Below, in pieces: positions 1 through 5,693 of a stretch of DNA of 6,466 nt. The translations under genes were made by a program, and so were the position numbers. The DNA is from Chloroflexota bacterium. Its GTDB lineage: Bacteria; Chloroflexota; Limnocylindria; Limnocylindrales; CSP1-4. Each line of letters begins with the position of its first letter. Position 1 is the first letter of the stretch. The notes below the pieces were generated by a model that ran no database searches, had not been told where the DNA came from, and saw nothing but the letters and a program-made list of their open reading frames with translations. Location: the NCBI GenBank assembly GCA_005880805.1, contig VBFZ01000138.1, forward strand, positions 1-6,466. Direction: 5' to 3'.

Positions 1-82
1 GCTTCGCCTCGACCGCTGACGGTGCCGCGAGGACGAGGACGGCAAGGCACAGGACGACGAGGCTCGCGAGGACGCGCTGCAT
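1..82 (-). CDS. N-terminus of an exported protein (partial, runs off left edge)
   Basis: Reading the minus strand from the ATG at 82-80 gives 27 codons before the window ends. They form a textbook signal peptide: a short positive start (MQR), a hydrophobic core of about 17 residues (VLASLVVLCLAVLVLAA), then PSAVEA-K, where V-E-A fits the -3/-1 rule for signal peptidase I. A Cys lies inside the core, but no lipobox follows it, so a lipoprotein is unlikely. A weak GGAAG lies 9 nt upstream of the start. The gene is divergent from the nitroreductase-fold gene at 148. The mature protein is outside the window, so its function cannot be stated; export across the cytoplasmic membrane is the only supported claim. 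Confidence 0.6.
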   Translation of the reverse strand, partial: MQRVLASLVVLCLAVLVLAAPSAVEAK

Positions 83-147
83 CGGGACATGCTTCCGTCG
101 ATCGCGCTGGCCGTCAAACTGCGTTTGCAGTATTCGGGAGGAGAGCG
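83..147. promoter_or_regulatory. Divergent intergenic region with the RBS of the nitroreductase-fold gene
   Basis: These 65 bp separate two divergent starts and must hold both sets of signals unless those lie inside the genes. On the plus strand GGGAGGAGAG (136-145) is a strong Shine-Dalgarno sequence just before the ATG at 148, and it decides that start over the in-frame ATG at 22. A loose -10-like CAGTAT lies at 128-133, without a convincing -35. No clear promoter is seen on the minus strand. Confidence 0.45.
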
Positions 148-606
148 ATGCAGACGACGCGGAAGCCATTTCTCCCGCCGCGGTGGTTCATTCGTGCGGC
201 GTGGGCAGTTCATCGTGCCCTGTACGCGGTCAGCGGCGGCCGCTTCGGCCTGCGCAAGCCGAGTGCGAAGACCTACGGGATGATGCGGATCCACACCACG
301 GGTCGGCGCACGGGCGGCGAGCGGGTCGCGATCCTCGGCTACTACGAGGACGGGCCGAACCTTTTCACGCTCGCCATGAACGGCTGGGGCGAGCCAGAGC
401 CCGCGTGGTGGCTCAACCTGCAGGCGCACCCGGATGCCACGGTTGAGCTGCCCGACGGTACGCGTGAGGTCAGAGCACGCGTGGCGACTGGCGACGAGCG
501 CGGGCGGCTCTGGTCGGAGATGGAGCAGCGCGAGCCAAATCTCGACGGCTACGCCGCAAGGCGATCACACGAGACTGCGGTCGTGGTATTCGAGCCTCGA
601 CGGTAG
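148..606 (+). CDS. F420H2-dependent quinone reductase / deazaflavin-dependent nitroreductase-family protein
   Basis: The 152-residue product has the typical length and pattern of the Ddn/FGD-type split beta-barrel family (PF04075-like), whose members use reduced coenzyme F420 to reduce quinones, nitroaromatics or other hydrophobic substrates, often at the membrane face. Visible signatures are the T-T-G-R-R-T-G-G segment (residues 50-57), the A-M-N-G-W-G turn (76-81), the P-A-W-W-L-N-L motif followed by H-P-D-A-T-V (85-99), and a final beta strand V-V-V-F-E-P near the C-terminus. The basic, aromatic N-terminal helix (about 5-28) resembles the membrane-associating helix of such reductases. The ATG at 148 is chosen for its strong ribosome binding site; the longer frame from 22 adds 42 Arg/Gly-rich residues that look non-coding and overlap the opposing signal-peptide gene. 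Its stop is 18 bp from that of the convergent gene. The family is confident, the substrate unknown. Confidence 0.85.
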   Translation: MQTTRKPFLPPRWFIRAAWAVHRALYAVSGGRFGLRKPSAKTYGMMRIHTTGRRTGGERVAILGYYEDGPNLFTLAMNGWGEPEPAWWLNLQAHPDATVELPDGTREVRARVATGDERGRLWSEMEQREPNLDGYAARRSHETAVVVFEPRR

Positions 607-624
607 TCTCAGACCGCGTCTTCG

Positions 625-1965
625 CTAGCCGCTCGCGGCGGGGTGCGAAGCTGCCAGCGGGTCGACGTGAAGGCCCCATTCCCGAAGCTGGGCCAATGCC
701 CGCCTGAAGCCCTCCTCCGGATGCGCAAGATCCAGGGATTCGTAGGCGGGGTTGATGTTGCTGGGCAGCGTTACCCCGTGTTCCTTCAGCACGCAGATGC
801 GGTTGCGCAGATGAGGCTGGGATCTGGCTCGCCCTATCTCATCACCGATGTTTGGCCTGGTGTATCGGTCCTCGCCCGCCTCGAGATCCGCAGTCGCGAA
901 GACCACCACGGCGTCGGACATGCCCAGGTAGGCGTCGACCTTCTCCTCCGGCGTCCAGGTCCCCTCCGGTCGCGGGTCATCGGAGACGAGGAAGCCGCGG
1001 ATGCCGTTCTCTTCCAGGAGCGCCTTGAACGGGCGCCCCAGCGTCTCCTTCTGCCGTTCGGAGCAACTGATGAACACGCCGCGCGTACCGTCGTCGCGGC
1101 CACCGCGACCGGCCGACCGTGCCGTCGGTGGTTGCGACCCTGTGCCGCTGCCGGCCTCACCCGTCAGGAATTCGAGCAGGACCGCGATGTCGGCATCGGG
1201 ATCTTCGAAGAAGAGGCCGGCCGAGGTGCCGTCAAGCCGGAGCAGTCGGCCGTCGGGCAAGGCCTGTGCGAGTTGCTCCGAGACCTCCAGGGGTATCTGT
1301 CGCTCGGCCTGGCGATGCACCACGAGCGCAGGGACGTGCACCGATCCGACGTCGGCGGAAACGTCCATGTCCCGCTCCGCCTCGATCATCGCGCGAGCAA
1401 GGGCTGGGGTCGTTGCGGTGCGGAACGCATCGGCGACGAGACGCCCCTCATCACCGATCGACCAGCCCATCCAGGCGTGCGCGGCGGAGTCCACGAAGAG
1501 GTCCCAGTCGCGATCGATCAGGGTCACCAGAGCCTGCGACTCTGCCGGGCTCATCGCGTCCAGCAGTCGAATCGAGCCGCCAAACAGGACGAGTCGCGTG
1601 ACCCGATCCGGGTGTCGGGCGGCGTAGGCGATCGCGGTCACGGCAGACGAGTAGTACCCGAGCAGCGCGAACGTCTCGATCGCCGCGTGATCCACGACGG
1701 CGTCGAGGTCGCGGAGCATTGGTTCGAGGCTGAAATCGTCAACATCACGCTGCGAGTGACCGGTGCCGCGGCCGTCGTAGAGGACGAGCCGGACGTGCTC
1801 CCCAAGCCGCTCGTACGCGTCGCGGAAACGCGGAACTCGCCACTGGCCGAACACGTTGCTGAGTGGGGCGGGCGGCAGCCAGATCAGCGGTGGCCCGTCG
1901 CCGGTCATCGTGTAGGCGATGGCGACACCGTCACTGGCGCGGGCGTACCTGAGGCTGGGCTCCAT
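625..1965 (-). CDS. Degenerate alpha/beta-hydrolase domain fused to a C-terminal TIR-like nucleotide-binding domain
   Basis: This 446-residue protein has two modules. Residues 1-270 are an alpha/beta hydrolase of the type commonly fused to class III cyclases or LuxR regulators: a start resembling R-Y-A-R-A-S-D-G-V-A-I-A-Y, then L-V-L-Y-D-G-R-G-T-G-H-S (60-71) and R-H-P-D-R-V-T-R-L-V-L-F-G (117-129). The nucleophile elbow, normally GxSxG, reads G-Y-Y-S-S (103-107), with Tyr105 where Ser belongs; the acid position reads A-E-R (Glu221) and the His position falls in G-T-S-A-G (Ala249). It is therefore probably not a working hydrolase. A Gly/Ser/Arg-rich linker (270-295) leads to a TIR-like domain (296-435): G-V-F-I-S-C-S, P-E-E-K-V-D-A-Y-L, D-A-V-V-V-F-A-T-A-D, N-I-G-D-E-I-G-R-A-R and L-P-S-N-I-N-P. 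Glu376 is the candidate NADase or binding glutamate. There is no membrane segment, so it should be cytosolic. No Shine-Dalgarno precedes the ATG, suggesting a leaderless mRNA. Domain calls are confident; the sensor-plus-TIR output role is inferred. Confidence 0.8.
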   Translation of the reverse strand: MEPSLRYARASDGVAIAYTMTGDGPPLIWLPPAPLSNVFGQWRVPRFRDAYERLGEHVRLVLYDGRGTGHSQRDVDDFSLEPMLRDLDAVVDHAAIETFALLGYYSSAVTAIAYAARHPDRVTRLVLFGGSIRLLDAMSPAESQALVTLIDRDWDLFVDSAAHAWMGWSIGDEGRLVADAFRTATTPALARAMIEAERDMDVSADVGSVHVPALVVHRQAERQIPLEVSEQLAQALPDGRLLRLDGTSAGLFFEDPDADIAVLLEFLTGEAGSGTGSQPPTARSAGRGGRDDGTRGVFISCSERQKETLGRPFKALLEENGIRGFLVSDDPRPEGTWTPEEKVDAYLGMSDAVVVFATADLEAGEDRYTRPNIGDEIGRARSQPHLRNRICVLKEHGVTLPSNINPAYESLDLAHPEEGFRRALAQLREWGLHVDPLAASHPAASG

Positions 1966-2017
1966 GCGCTAACAAGATGCCACGGTGACCCAAACGTGAT
2001 GCGGCCACACTGGGGGC
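1966..2017. promoter_or_regulatory. 52-bp divergent promoter region, possibly two leaderless starts
   Basis: The hydrolase-TIR gene and the HExxH gene start back to back across 52 bp, so their promoters must overlap or sit very close. Neither start has a well-spaced Shine-Dalgarno; the G-run before 2018 is only 1-2 nt away. Loose -10-like hexamers end 8 nt before the minus-strand ATG (CATCTT, complement of 1974-1979) and 6 nt before the plus-strand ATG (CACACT, 2006-2011), as expected for leaderless messages. The matches keep only the key A and T positions, so they are weak. Confidence 0.3.
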
Positions 2018-2506
2018 ATGCAACCACGCGTTGGCGTCGCCAAGCTGAACGTGGATTCCGCCGACGGAACATTCACGATCAGCCGGGAAGCGTTTCCACA
2101 GTTCTCATGGTTCGCGAGGCTGGGCGTGCACGTCCAGTCTGATCAGGTGAGAGTGGCCAACCCGGACCCCGTTTACGTCCAGACGGCACTGAGCGCGCTT
2201 GCGGAGGCATGCCTCGAGCTCGACGTGCAGGAGGCGGAAGTCGCCTTCGTCGATACGGTCATACCCCCTCCCGTTTCCGGGCTGCGCTACGGCTTCAAGG
2301 GCGCCTTCACGCCAGACCGACCGAACGTGATCTGGGTGTTCGCGAACTGGACGAGCCTCGAAGAGCTTCGAGGCACCATCCGTCACGAGGTAGCCCACCT
2401 TGCGTTTGCCCGCACGCACACAGACGAGGAGTCTGCCGGCCATTCCGGAACGTCAGAGGACTTTGCGCGGTCGTTCGAGGCGGCCTCGTCCGGTAGCCGC
2501 GACTAG
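2018..2506 (+). CDS. Small HExxH zinc-metallopeptidase-like protein
   Basis: The 162-residue product carries I-R-H-E-V-A-H-L-A-F (121-130), the zincin active-site helix with His123 and His127 as zinc ligands and Glu124 as the general base. Fifteen residues later comes G-H-S-G-T-S-E-D-F (141-149), where His142 is the likely third ligand; the H...G...F arrangement resembles SprT-like and YgjP-like peptidases. The preceding beta region (L-R-Y-G-F-K-G-A-F and N-V-I-W-V-F-A) fits the strand that runs before the zincin helix. The N-terminal 80 residues are not recognised. There is no signal peptide or membrane segment, so it is presumably cytosolic. It is divergent from the hydrolase-TIR gene and may share its control. 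The zinc site is a confident reading of the sequence; peptidase activity and substrate are not known. Confidence 0.7.
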   Translation: MQPRVGVAKLNVDSADGTFTISREAFPQFSWFARLGVHVQSDQVRVANPDPVYVQTALSALAEACLELDVQEAEVAFVDTVIPPPVSGLRYGFKGAFTPDRPNVIWVFANWTSLEELRGTIRHEVAHLAFARTHTDEESAGHSGTSEDFARSFEAASSGSRD

Positions 2507-2772
2507 CGTCAGTCGAGACGGGTGCCGGCACTCTTTGTCAACTTCATGGCGAGAGTCCAGACTTGTTGATCCGGCCAGGGAGAGATCCGTCTTTCCCGTG
2601 GCGAACCGGCAGGGTTCCACGGCTCGGTGAGCTCCTCGACCAATCCTGGTCGTTGGGCATGCCTTCAGGCCCGAGCGCCCAGGACCGCATGCGGGCCTTC
2701 TCCGAACCCAGCCTGTGCTCGAGCCGCCTGGTCGCGGCCTCGAAGCCCAAGGCGACTGGAAGGAGAGTCAGC
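2507..2772 (+). promoter_or_regulatory. Intergenic region with candidate promoter and RBS for the oxidoreductase-hydrolase operon
   Basis: No protein-like sequence is seen in these 266 bp, although a frame from 2563 stays open into the next gene. A candidate sigma70-type promoter is TTGTCA (2535-2540), a 17-bp spacer, then CAGACT (2558-2563), which keeps the -11A and -7T positions. An inverted repeat AGGCCCG (2667-2673) / CGGGCCT (2692-2698) with an 18-nt loop could be an operator or an mRNA hairpin. AGGAG at 2761-2765, 7 nt before the TTG at 2773, is a good ribosome binding site and sets that start. Confidence 0.35.
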
Positions 2773-3559
2773 TTGAAGATCATCGTCATCGGTGGCACCG
2801 GGCGCGTCGGCTCGAAGCTCGTCGCCAAGCTCACCGAGCACGGCCACGAGGCCGTTCCCGCCTCGCCCAAGCTCGGCATCAACACAATCACGGGCGAAGG
2901 GTTGGCCAAGGCACTTGACGGCGCGTCGGTCGTCGTCGACGTCTCGGACTCGCCCAACTTCACGTACGCGACGGCCCTCGAGTTCTTCGAAACCTCGACC
3001 CGCAACCTGCTGGCCGCGGACGTGGCCGCACGCGTCGGACATCACGTCGCACTGTCGATCGTCGGCACGAAGACGTTGTCCGAGGGCGGTGATCCCACGA
3101 CGACCACTGCCGGCTACTTCCGCGCGAAGCTGACCCAGGAGGCGCTGATCCAGGCATCCGGCATCCCGTACACGATTGTTCATGCGACGCAGTTCTACGA
3201 GTTCATGAAGGGTCGCCGACGGTTCCACGCACAACGGGGTTGTCCGAGTGCCACCCGTCCTCTTCCAGCCGATGGCTGCCGACGACGTGGCCACCGCGGT
3301 GGTCCGGGTCGCCATCGGCGCGCCCGTGAACGGCATCGTCGAGATCGGTGGGCCGGAGCGGTTCCGGGTCGACGAGGTCATACGCCGGGTCCTTGCCCTC
3401 TGGCACGACCCGCGGAAGGTGGTGACGGATCCCAACGCGGGCTACTACGGCATTGCCGTGGGCGAACGCACGCTCGTGCCCGATGACGGCGCGAGCCTGG
3501 GGGAGATCCGGCTCGACGACTGGCTCCCCCAGTCCGTCGCCAGGACGGTGGCCGTCTAG
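2773..3559 (+). pseudogene. NAD(P)-binding NmrA-like oxidoreductase, interrupted by one frameshift
   Basis: Translation starts at TTG 2773 behind AGGAG. The N-terminus M-K-I-I-V-I-G-G-T-G-R-V-G-S-K-L is a Rossmann dinucleotide-binding loop (GGTGxxG, residues 7-13). Later come V-V-V-D-V-S-D-S-P-N-F, L-S-I-V-G, a Y-F-R-A-K (YxxxK) motif, I-P-Y-T-I-V-H-A-T-Q-F-Y-E-F-M-K, all typical of atypical short-chain dehydrogenases of the NmrA group that bind NAD(P)H. After the M-K-G codons (near 3211) the frame becomes Arg-rich nonsense, while the next frame continues from 3212 as V-A-D-G-S-T-H-N-G-V-V-R-V-P-P-V and then Q-P-M-A-A-D-D-V-A, ending at 3559. The repaired product would be about 261 residues, normal for the family. 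The break is a net gain of one base or loss of two, within a G-rich stretch. It precedes an alpha/beta hydrolase by 33 bp and is probably the first gene of that operon. Confidence 0.8.
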
Positions 3560-3592
3560 CAATCAGCCAAGCGAGATGAAAGGACAGATCAA

Positions 3593-4348
3593 ATGGACAC
3601 ATCGACGGGCGGCCACCCGACCATCGTCCTCGTCCATGGCGCGTGGGCCGACGCCTCGAGTTGGACCGGTGTCATCCAGCGCCTCCAGGCTGCCGGCCAC
3701 GACGTCGTCGCCCTGCCGAACACGCTTCGCGGCCCGAAAGCGGACGCGGCCGTCATCCGGAACTACCTTGACACGATCGGTGGGCCCGTGGTGCTCGTGG
3801 CCCACTCGTACGGCGGGTTCGTCATCACGAACGCCGCGACCGGGGCACAGAACGTTAAGGCGCTCGTTTACGTCGACGCGTTCATTCCGGACGAAGGCCA
3901 GCCAGCCGTCGCGCTCGCCGGTCAGGCTTCGGCCCTGGTCCCGGCCCTCACCAACCCCACGGCCACGTTCAGGCTGGTCCCAATCCCCGGCGCGCCGCCG
4001 GATGTCGTGGATACGTATCTTTTGCCGACGACGGTAAGGGAGAGCTTCGCCCAGGATGTCCCGGCCGAGGACGCCGCCGTGATCTACGCCACCCAGCGGC
4101 CGGCGTCGTTCGCCGGGCTCGCCGAGCCGTCCGGTCCGCCCGCCTGGAAGGACATCCCGGCGTGGGCGATCATCGGACGGCAGGACAAGATCATCGACCC
4201 GGTGTCGCTGCGGGCGATGGCCGAGCATGCCGGCGCGAAGATCACCGAAATCGACGCCTCGCATGTCTCGATGGTGTCCCACCCTGATGTGGTGGTGGAG
4301 GTCATCGAGACGGCACTTCGCGAGGTCGGGGAGCTGCAGCCGGCTTGA
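3593..4348 (+). CDS. Alpha/beta hydrolase with intact catalytic triad
   Basis: This complete 251-residue cytosolic alpha/beta hydrolase belongs to the small esterase/hydrolase group containing plant salicylate esterase and hydroxynitrile-lyase relatives. Seen in order: the oxyanion-loop motif V-L-V-H-G-A-W (12-18), the nucleophile elbow A-H-S-Y-G-G (70-75) with Ser72, V-Y-V-D-A-F-I-P (92-99), the acid strand I-I-G-R-Q-D-K-I-I-D (193-202) with Asp198, and D-A-S-H-V-S-M-V-S-H-P (221-231) with His224 as catalytic base. Every triad residue is present, unlike in the hydrolase domain encoded at 625-1965. AAAGGA at 3579-3584, 8 nt before the ATG, is a good ribosome binding site. It follows the oxidoreductase by 33 bp on the same strand, so the two probably act on related small molecules. 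Its last 47 bp overlap the cyclase gene tail to tail. The substrate cannot be told from sequence. Confidence 0.85.
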   Translation: MDTSTGGHPTIVLVHGAWADASSWTGVIQRLQAAGHDVVALPNTLRGPKADAAVIRNYLDTIGGPVVLVAHSYGGFVITNAATGAQNVKALVYVDAFIPDEGQPAVALAGQASALVPALTNPTATFRLVPIPGAPPDVVDTYLLPTTVRESFAQDVPAEDAAVIYATQRPASFAGLAEPSGPPAWKDIPAWAIIGRQDKIIDPVSLRAMAEHAGAKITEIDASHVSMVSHPDVVVEVIETALREVGELQPA

Positions 4349-5595
4349 GGCCCGACAGGGCTACGTCCTCGGCCGGGGCCGAACCGCGCCGGCCGACGAG
4401 GTACCACGTCTCGACGTCCCCCTTGCCCTTGATCGCGACCGTGCCCCGTGGCACCAGCTCGAACTCAGCCTTGAGCAGCTCATACGTTGCCCGTGTGACC
4501 TGGATCTGTCCTCGCGTCCCGTGCGACTCCATCCGGCTCGCCGTGTTCACCGCGTCACCCCACAGGTCGTAGAGGAAGCGCTTCCGGCCGATGACCCCCG
4601 CGACGACTGGACCCGAGTTGATCCCGATCCGCAGATCGAGACCCAACTGGCCGACGCCGTCGTCGGAGTGCATGGCGTCCCGCATGTCGAGCGCCATGAG
4701 GGCCATGGCTCGCGCGTGGTCGGGGCGAGGATTCGGCACGCCGGCCGCGACCATGTAGCAGTCGCCGATCGTCTTGATCTTCTCGAGCCCGTGACGCTCG
4801 GCAAGCAGATCGAAGTGGGTGAACAGGCGGTCGAGCATGCCGACCACCTCGGCTGGCTGCAGTCCTTCCGAGAGCGGGGTGAAGTCGACCACGTCGGCGA
4901 ACAGGATCGATGCCGCGTCGATCTGGTCGGCGATCGTCGCCGTGTCGGCCTTGAGCTTGTCGGCGATGGAGCGAGGCAGGATGTTCAGCAGCAGGTCCTC
5001 GGCCTTGTTCTGCTCCAGGCGCAGCGCGGCGAGCGCCTCCGCGCGCTGTGTCGCGAACAGGGCCAGGAGGAAGAAGACGACCGACCCGCCGACGGTGATG
5101 TTGAGGGCGATCATCGTGCTCTGGAACCATCTCGGAAGAGTCGAAGGCCCGCCCAGGATCTCGCCGATGAGCCCCGAGACGAGGAAGACTCCGACGAAGG
5201 CCACGAACCAGCGAACTCCCGCCCGCGGCCCATAGAAGACGAGCGCCCCGAGTGCGCCGAGGACGCCCCACAGACCGACGCCGCCGGACTCGAGGAAGCC
5301 GCCCACGAACGCCATCGAGATCGTGGGTGCCAGCAGGATGTTGAGAAGCTCCGCCCGCAGGAGCCACTCCGTGTCGCGGGTGCGCGAGAAGATCACCAGG
5401 GCCGTGGCCGACACGACGAAGTACAGGTAGGCGATCACTCCGGCAGGCGCCCCGAGGGCGAGGAAGAGCGTCCCCCAGACGAGCGATATGGGCAGGATCA
5501 GGACGCAAACGGCGCTCGTCGTCATCGCGCGGATCAGCACCGATCGTCGCGGCACGATCAAGCAAGGTCCGGACGAGTCGACGGATCGCGTCCAT
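4302..5595 (-). pseudogene. Six-TM class III adenylate cyclase with an apparent N-terminal frameshift
   Basis: The C-terminal half is a class III cyclase domain making cAMP from ATP. Numbering from the TTG at 5561, Asp223 (F-A-D-V-V-D-F) and Asp267 (I-G-D-C-Y-M) are the metal ligands, Lys263 and Asp332 the adenine-selecting pair, and Asn339 and Arg343 (V-N-T-A-S-R) the ribose and transition-state residues, so a homodimer should be active. Before it are six hydrophobic segments (about 16-36, 41-59, 67-88, 94-111, 115-135, 149-170) and a helical linker ending L-L-L-N-I-L-P-R-S-I-A-D-K-L. The TTG has no ribosome binding site. The ATG at 5595, in another frame, encodes M-D-A-I-R-R-L-V-R-T-L-L-D-R-A then I-G-A-D-P-R-D-D-D-E, which is how I recall relatives beginning, and a TAGGCT -10 box fits it. 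The frames must switch at about 5500-5512. If the switch is not real, a shorter cyclase starting at 5561, 5555 or 5525 remains. It overlaps the convergent hydrolase by 47 bp. Confidence 0.7.
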
Positions 5596-5693
5596 GGCGG
5601 GCAGCCTACAGCGCGGCGGTTCTGATCATCCTCCAGCCATCCGAGTCGAAGCGGCCGCCACCCTCGACGGGCCGACTGGTCGACCTCGGCGCC
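5596..5693 (-). promoter_or_regulatory. Cyclase promoter region: leaderless -10 and small inverted repeat
   Basis: Between the sigma-factor stop and the cyclase ATG lie 98 bp. On the minus strand TAGGCT (complement of 5603-5608) ends 7 nt before the ATG at 5595; it fits TANNNT and puts the start of transcription at the A of the ATG, as in leaderless genes. Near the sigma-factor stop, GCCGA (5671-5675) pairs with TCGGC (5686-5690), and the loop holds the palindrome GGTCGACC (5678-5685). There is no T-tract, so a binding site or weak hairpin is likelier than a terminator. Confidence 0.35.

Noticed and set aside
22..147. N-terminal extension of the nitroreductase-fold protein starting at 22
   Set aside because: The added residues are Arg/Gly-rich and unlike the family, the strong ribosome binding site is at 136-145, and the opposite strand encodes a signal peptide there.
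628..639. Hairpin GCCG-CTCG-CGGC between the convergent ends near 625 as a terminator
   Set aside because: The stem is only 4 bp, has no T-tract and lies inside the last codons of the hydrolase-TIR gene.
643..2142. A 499-codon open frame on the plus strand opposite the hydrolase-TIR gene
   Set aside because: It is antisense to a protein with clear domain motifs and has no recognisable domain of its own; long antisense frames are common in GC-rich coding DNA.
2563..2772. N-terminal extension of the oxidoreductase from 2563
   Set aside because: The Rossmann fold begins directly after the TTG at 2773, which has a well-spaced AGGAG; the upstream residues look non-coding.
3201..3250. Programmed ribosomal frameshift in the oxidoreductase
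   Set aside because: No slippery heptamer, downstream structure or family precedent is seen; an indel in a G-run explains it more simply.
3563..4282. A 239-codon minus-strand frame opposite the intact hydrolase
   Set aside because: It lies antisense to a gene with a full catalytic triad and a good ribosome binding site, and its composition is Arg/Gly/Asp-rich with no motif.
625..5595. A Pycsar-like system, because a TIR-like protein and a class III cyclase occur together
   Set aside because: The TIR protein lacks a cyclic-nucleotide-binding domain, the cyclase is a six-TM enzyme with the Lys/Asp pair of adenylate cyclases, and three unrelated coding regions lie between them on the other strand.
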